A stretch of DNA of 8,587 nucleotides from CAZLIC01 sp964559535 (GTDB lineage: Bacteria > Pseudomonadota > Alphaproteobacteria > Rhodobacterales > Rhodobacteraceae), in contig CAZLIC010000124.1 in the NCBI GenBank assembly GCA_964559535.1, positions 1 through 8,587 of the forward strand, read 5' to 3'. Positions within the stretch are counted from its first letter, which is position 1, and each line of letters begins with the position of its first letter. The notes under the pieces are model-generated. The model saw only the letters and a program-made list of their open reading frames with translations. It did no database searches and had not been told where the DNA came from. Shown here one piece after another: positions 7,131 to 8,587 of the stretch. The translations under genes and the position numbers were made by a program.

Positions 7131-7784
7131 TCAGCCAGGCCGCGGATGCCTGCGCCATACCTCGATCATCCAGCCCAGCATCACGGCGTTCAGGACGTGC
7201 CACAGGAAATGCGTCCCCGTCGGCCAGCCCGCACAGACCGCCATGTCCGCCGACCGCGCCAGCAAGGACAGGCACAGCAGCGCCGCCCCGAAGGCCAGCC
7301 CCCGCGCCGTGGCGGGTGCCCGCCCGCGCAAATGCCACGCATACCCCGCAATCAGCACCGGCACCGGCCAATAGAAAGCCGACACCGAAAACCCTGGCAA
7401 CGCCGCGAAGACAGGTGACATGACAAGGGCATAGGGCACAAAGCCGATAGCCAGGACGAAGGCCGCCCATGGCCGCACCCGCAGAAAGTCGCGGCTGGCC
7501 AGGAACACATACAGCAGGATGAACCCGACAATCGGCAGTACATCCAGCATCCCGGTCAGCGGATTGGCGAAGGTATGGAACAGCCCCGACCCCACACCGA
7601 TCGCCGCCAGCACCGCACACAGTGCCAGCCCCCAGAACAGCCCCCTTCCCAGCCCCGCGCAACGCCGCCACATCACCGCCGCCGCCACCAGAAACGCCAG
7701 GTTCGTCAGCGCGTTGACAGGCTCGGCCCACAGCCCCGGCTCCAGCCGCTCACAGTACCCGTCGACATCTGCCAGCCAATCCAC
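7131..7784 (-). CDS. Ceramidase family (alkaline ceramidase-like) integral membrane hydrolase
   Basis: This is a predicted multi-pass (about seven-helix) membrane protein of 217 residues, of the alkaline ceramidase/PF05875 type. These zinc amidases cleave the N-acyl bond of ceramides to give a sphingoid base and a fatty acid. Numbered from the GTG start, the active-site set aligns with human ACER3: S66 and H70 (GSGLFHT), D81 (MLDVLPI), H192 and H196 (GTHFLWHVLNA). The spacings Ser-4-His, His-11-Asp and His-4-His all match. The N-terminal DGYCERLEPGLWAEPVNALTN matches the metal-binding entry region. The GTG start at 7784 is chosen because a perfect AGGAGG lies five bases upstream; an ATG at 7808 would put that site inside the gene and has no comparable signal. 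It leads the probable operon with the DCC and DUF4166 genes. Its real substrate in this bacterium is unknown; another N-acyl lipid is possible. Confidence 0.9.
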   Translation of the reverse strand: MDWLADVDGYCERLEPGLWAEPVNALTNLAFLVAAAVMWRRCAGLGRGLFWGLALCAVLAAIGVGSGLFHTFANPLTGMLDVLPIVGFILLYVFLASRDFLRVRPWAAFVLAIGFVPYALVMSPVFAALPGFSVSAFYWPVPVLIAGYAWHLRGRAPATARGLAFGAALLCLSLLARSADMAVCAGWPTGTHFLWHVLNAVMLGWMIEVWRRHPRPG

Positions 7785-7789
7785 CCTTG

Positions 7790-7795
7790 CCTCCT
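7790..7795 (-). promoter_or_regulatory. Ribosome binding site fixing the ceramidase start
   Basis: The minus strand reads AGGAGG at 7795-7790, a full Shine-Dalgarno consensus. It is followed by five bases and the GTG at 7784, which decides the start against the upstream in-frame ATG at 7808. Confidence 0.75.
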
Positions 7796-7801
7796 GCCGC
7801 C

Positions 7802-7821
7802 CCGGCATCACCTAATGCCGG
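7802..7821. promoter_or_regulatory. Inverted repeat in the divergent intergenic region (operator candidate)
   Basis: CCGGCAT (7802-7808) and ATGCCGG (7815-7821) are perfect reverse complements separated by the 6 bases CACCTA. The repeat lies in the 57-base gap between the ceramidase and MBL-fold genes, between their two ribosome binding sites. It could be a regulator binding site shared by both genes, or a hairpin in a 5' leader. There is no T-run, so an intrinsic terminator is unlikely. Confidence 0.45.
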
Positions 7822-7826
7822 AAAAC

Positions 7827-7833
7827 AGGGAGA
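7827..7833 (+). promoter_or_regulatory. Ribosome binding site of the MBL-fold hydrolase gene
   Basis: AGGGAGA lies eight bases before ATG 7842. This supports that start over the earlier in-frame ATG at 7815, which has no Shine-Dalgarno at a useful distance and sits in the right arm of the inverted repeat. Confidence 0.7.
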
Positions 7834-7841
7834 CCACCACC

Positions 7842-8540
7842 ATGCGCATCATCTGGCTTGGCCATTCCGGCTTCCGCATCGAGATCGAGGGGGCGGTGCT
7901 GCTGATCGACCCCTGGCTTGACGGCAACCCGATGTTCCCCCCGGCCCGCCGCGCCGAGGCGCTGCAGGGCGTCACGCATGTCCTGCTGACCCACGGCCAC
8001 GGCGACCATTCCGGCAGCGCCGCCGCCATCTGCAAGGAAACCGGGGCGCCGCTCGTGGGCATCTACGACCTTGTCAGCTGGTGGTCGGCGAAGGACGGCA
8101 TCCCCGGCACCGGCTTCAACAAGGGCGGCACCGTGAACCTTAACGGCGCGAAGGCAACGCTGGTGAACGCCAGCCATTCCTCGTCCGTCGGCGGGCCCGA
8201 CGGCGCCCCGGTTGCCGCGGGGTCCGAGGCCGGCTTCATGATCGCAGGCGAAGGCGAGGTGATCTATGTCTCGGGCGACACCGACCTGATGGCCGACATG
8301 GAGTGGATGGCCGACTATCACAAGCCGACCATCGGCATCCTGTCGGCCGGCGGCCACTACACCATGGACATGGCCCGCGCCGCCTATGCCTGCCGCCGCT
8401 GGTTCCGTTTCCGCACGGTCATCCCCTGCCACTACCGCACCTTCCCCGCCCTGGCGCAGGATGCCGCGGATCTGGCGGCCGGGGTTCCCCCCGGCACGCG
8501 CGTTGTGGAACCGCAGGTGATGGAACCCGTGGCGCTCTAG
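7842..8540 (+). CDS. Metallo-beta-lactamase-fold metal-dependent hydrolase (COG2220/UPF0173-like)
   Basis: This 232-residue protein is a complete MBL-fold hydrolase. Metal-site motifs in order are H8 (LGHSGF), the core HxHxDH as H51, H53, D55 and H56 (LLTHGHGDHSG), H112 (NASHSSS), D146 (VSGDTDLM) and H197 (IPCHYRTFP). This is a complete dinuclear metal set. The short length, the MRIIWLGHSGFRIE start and the C-terminal PCHY motif place it with the UPF0173/UlaG-like branch of COG2220. The substrate is unknown. No signal peptide is seen, so it is likely cytoplasmic. The start at 7842 is supported by AGGGAGA eight bases upstream. It diverges from the ceramidase gene across 57 bases with an inverted repeat. 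It ends in TAG directly before a low-GC stretch resembling an insertion-sequence end, and I see no terminator. Confidence 0.92.
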   Translation: MRIIWLGHSGFRIEIEGAVLLIDPWLDGNPMFPPARRAEALQGVTHVLLTHGHGDHSGSAAAICKETGAPLVGIYDLVSWWSAKDGIPGTGFNKGGTVNLNGAKATLVNASHSSSVGGPDGAPVAAGSEAGFMIAGEGEVIYVSGDTDLMADMEWMADYHKPTIGILSAGGHYTMDMARAAYACRRWFRFRTVIPCHYRTFPALAQDAADLAAGVPPGTRVVEPQVMEPVAL

Positions 8541-8587
8541 GGCCTGTTGAGTATCAGGATTCCCTTGCCGTGGAACTTCTGATTCAA
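8541..8587. mobile_element. Possible insertion-sequence end (partial, at window edge)
   Basis: The composition drops abruptly after the TAG at 8540: 23 of 47 bases are G or C by hand count, far below the rest of the window. The stretch opens with GGCCTGTTGAGTATCAGG, which resembles terminal inverted repeats of IS5/IS1182-type elements (GGnCTGTTG-like starts). The sequence ends 47 bases in, as happens when an assembly breaks at a multicopy element. There is too little sequence to name a family, and no transposase can be seen. Confidence 0.4.

Noticed and set aside
7785..7808. Upstream ATG (7808) for the ceramidase
   Set aside because: The perfect AGGAGG at 7795-7790 would lie inside the gene, whereas it is ideally spaced for the GTG at 7784. 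The added residues are not part of the family core.
7575..7841. N-terminal extension of the MBL-fold hydrolase reaching into the ceramidase gene
   Set aside because: The extension is antisense to the ceramidase coding region and Pro/His/Arg-rich. A good ribosome binding site precedes ATG 7842, where the MBL fold begins.

Overview
This window is chromosomal DNA from a high-GC alphaproteobacterium, most likely of the Rhodobacterales (Rhodobacter/Paracoccus-like). The reasons are the strong G/C bias at third codon positions, the gatC-gatA arrangement, and the family make-up: COG5616-type cyclase/TPR proteins, a bacterial ceramidase and a saccharopine dehydrogenase-like/DUF4166 fusion. Almost every base is coding. 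No intergenic gap exceeds about 120 bases, and I see no tRNA, rRNA or CRISPR array.

Layout: (1) 1-1345, minus strand: gatC and the first ~353 codons of gatA (cut by the window edge), two subunits of the Glu/Asp-tRNA amidotransferase, joined by an ATGA overlap. (2) 1346-1465: a divergent promoter region. (3) 1466-5010, plus strand: two tandem paralogous genes, each encoding a class III nucleotide cyclase domain, a TolB/FlgO-like domain (COG5616) and a TPR region. They also join by an ATGA overlap and both keep all six canonical cyclase residues. (4) 5013-7784, minus strand: a probable three-gene operon read in the order ceramidase, DCC-family thiol-disulfide oxidoreductase-like protein, and saccharopine dehydrogenase-like/DUF4166 protein. 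It ends only 2 bases from the end of the second cyclase. (5) 7842-8540, plus strand: a metallo-beta-lactamase-fold hydrolase (COG2220/UPF0173-like), divergent from the ceramidase across 57 bases that hold a perfect 7-bp-arm inverted repeat. (6) 8541-8587: a short stretch of clearly lower GC that resembles the end of an insertion sequence, where the window stops.

The gatCA pair is housekeeping. The cyclase pair looks like a duplicated second-messenger module whose N-terminal halves stayed alike while the TPR halves diverged. The ceramidase/DCC/oxidoreductase operon with its divergent COG2220 hydrolase could be a small N-acyl-lipid metabolism locus, but that is inference from neighbourhood only. 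I see no clear-cut undescribed system. The best leads are that lipid locus with its palindromic operator candidate, a GC-rich palindromic insertion inside the reading frame of the oxidoreductase, and a predicted leaderless cyclase transcript.
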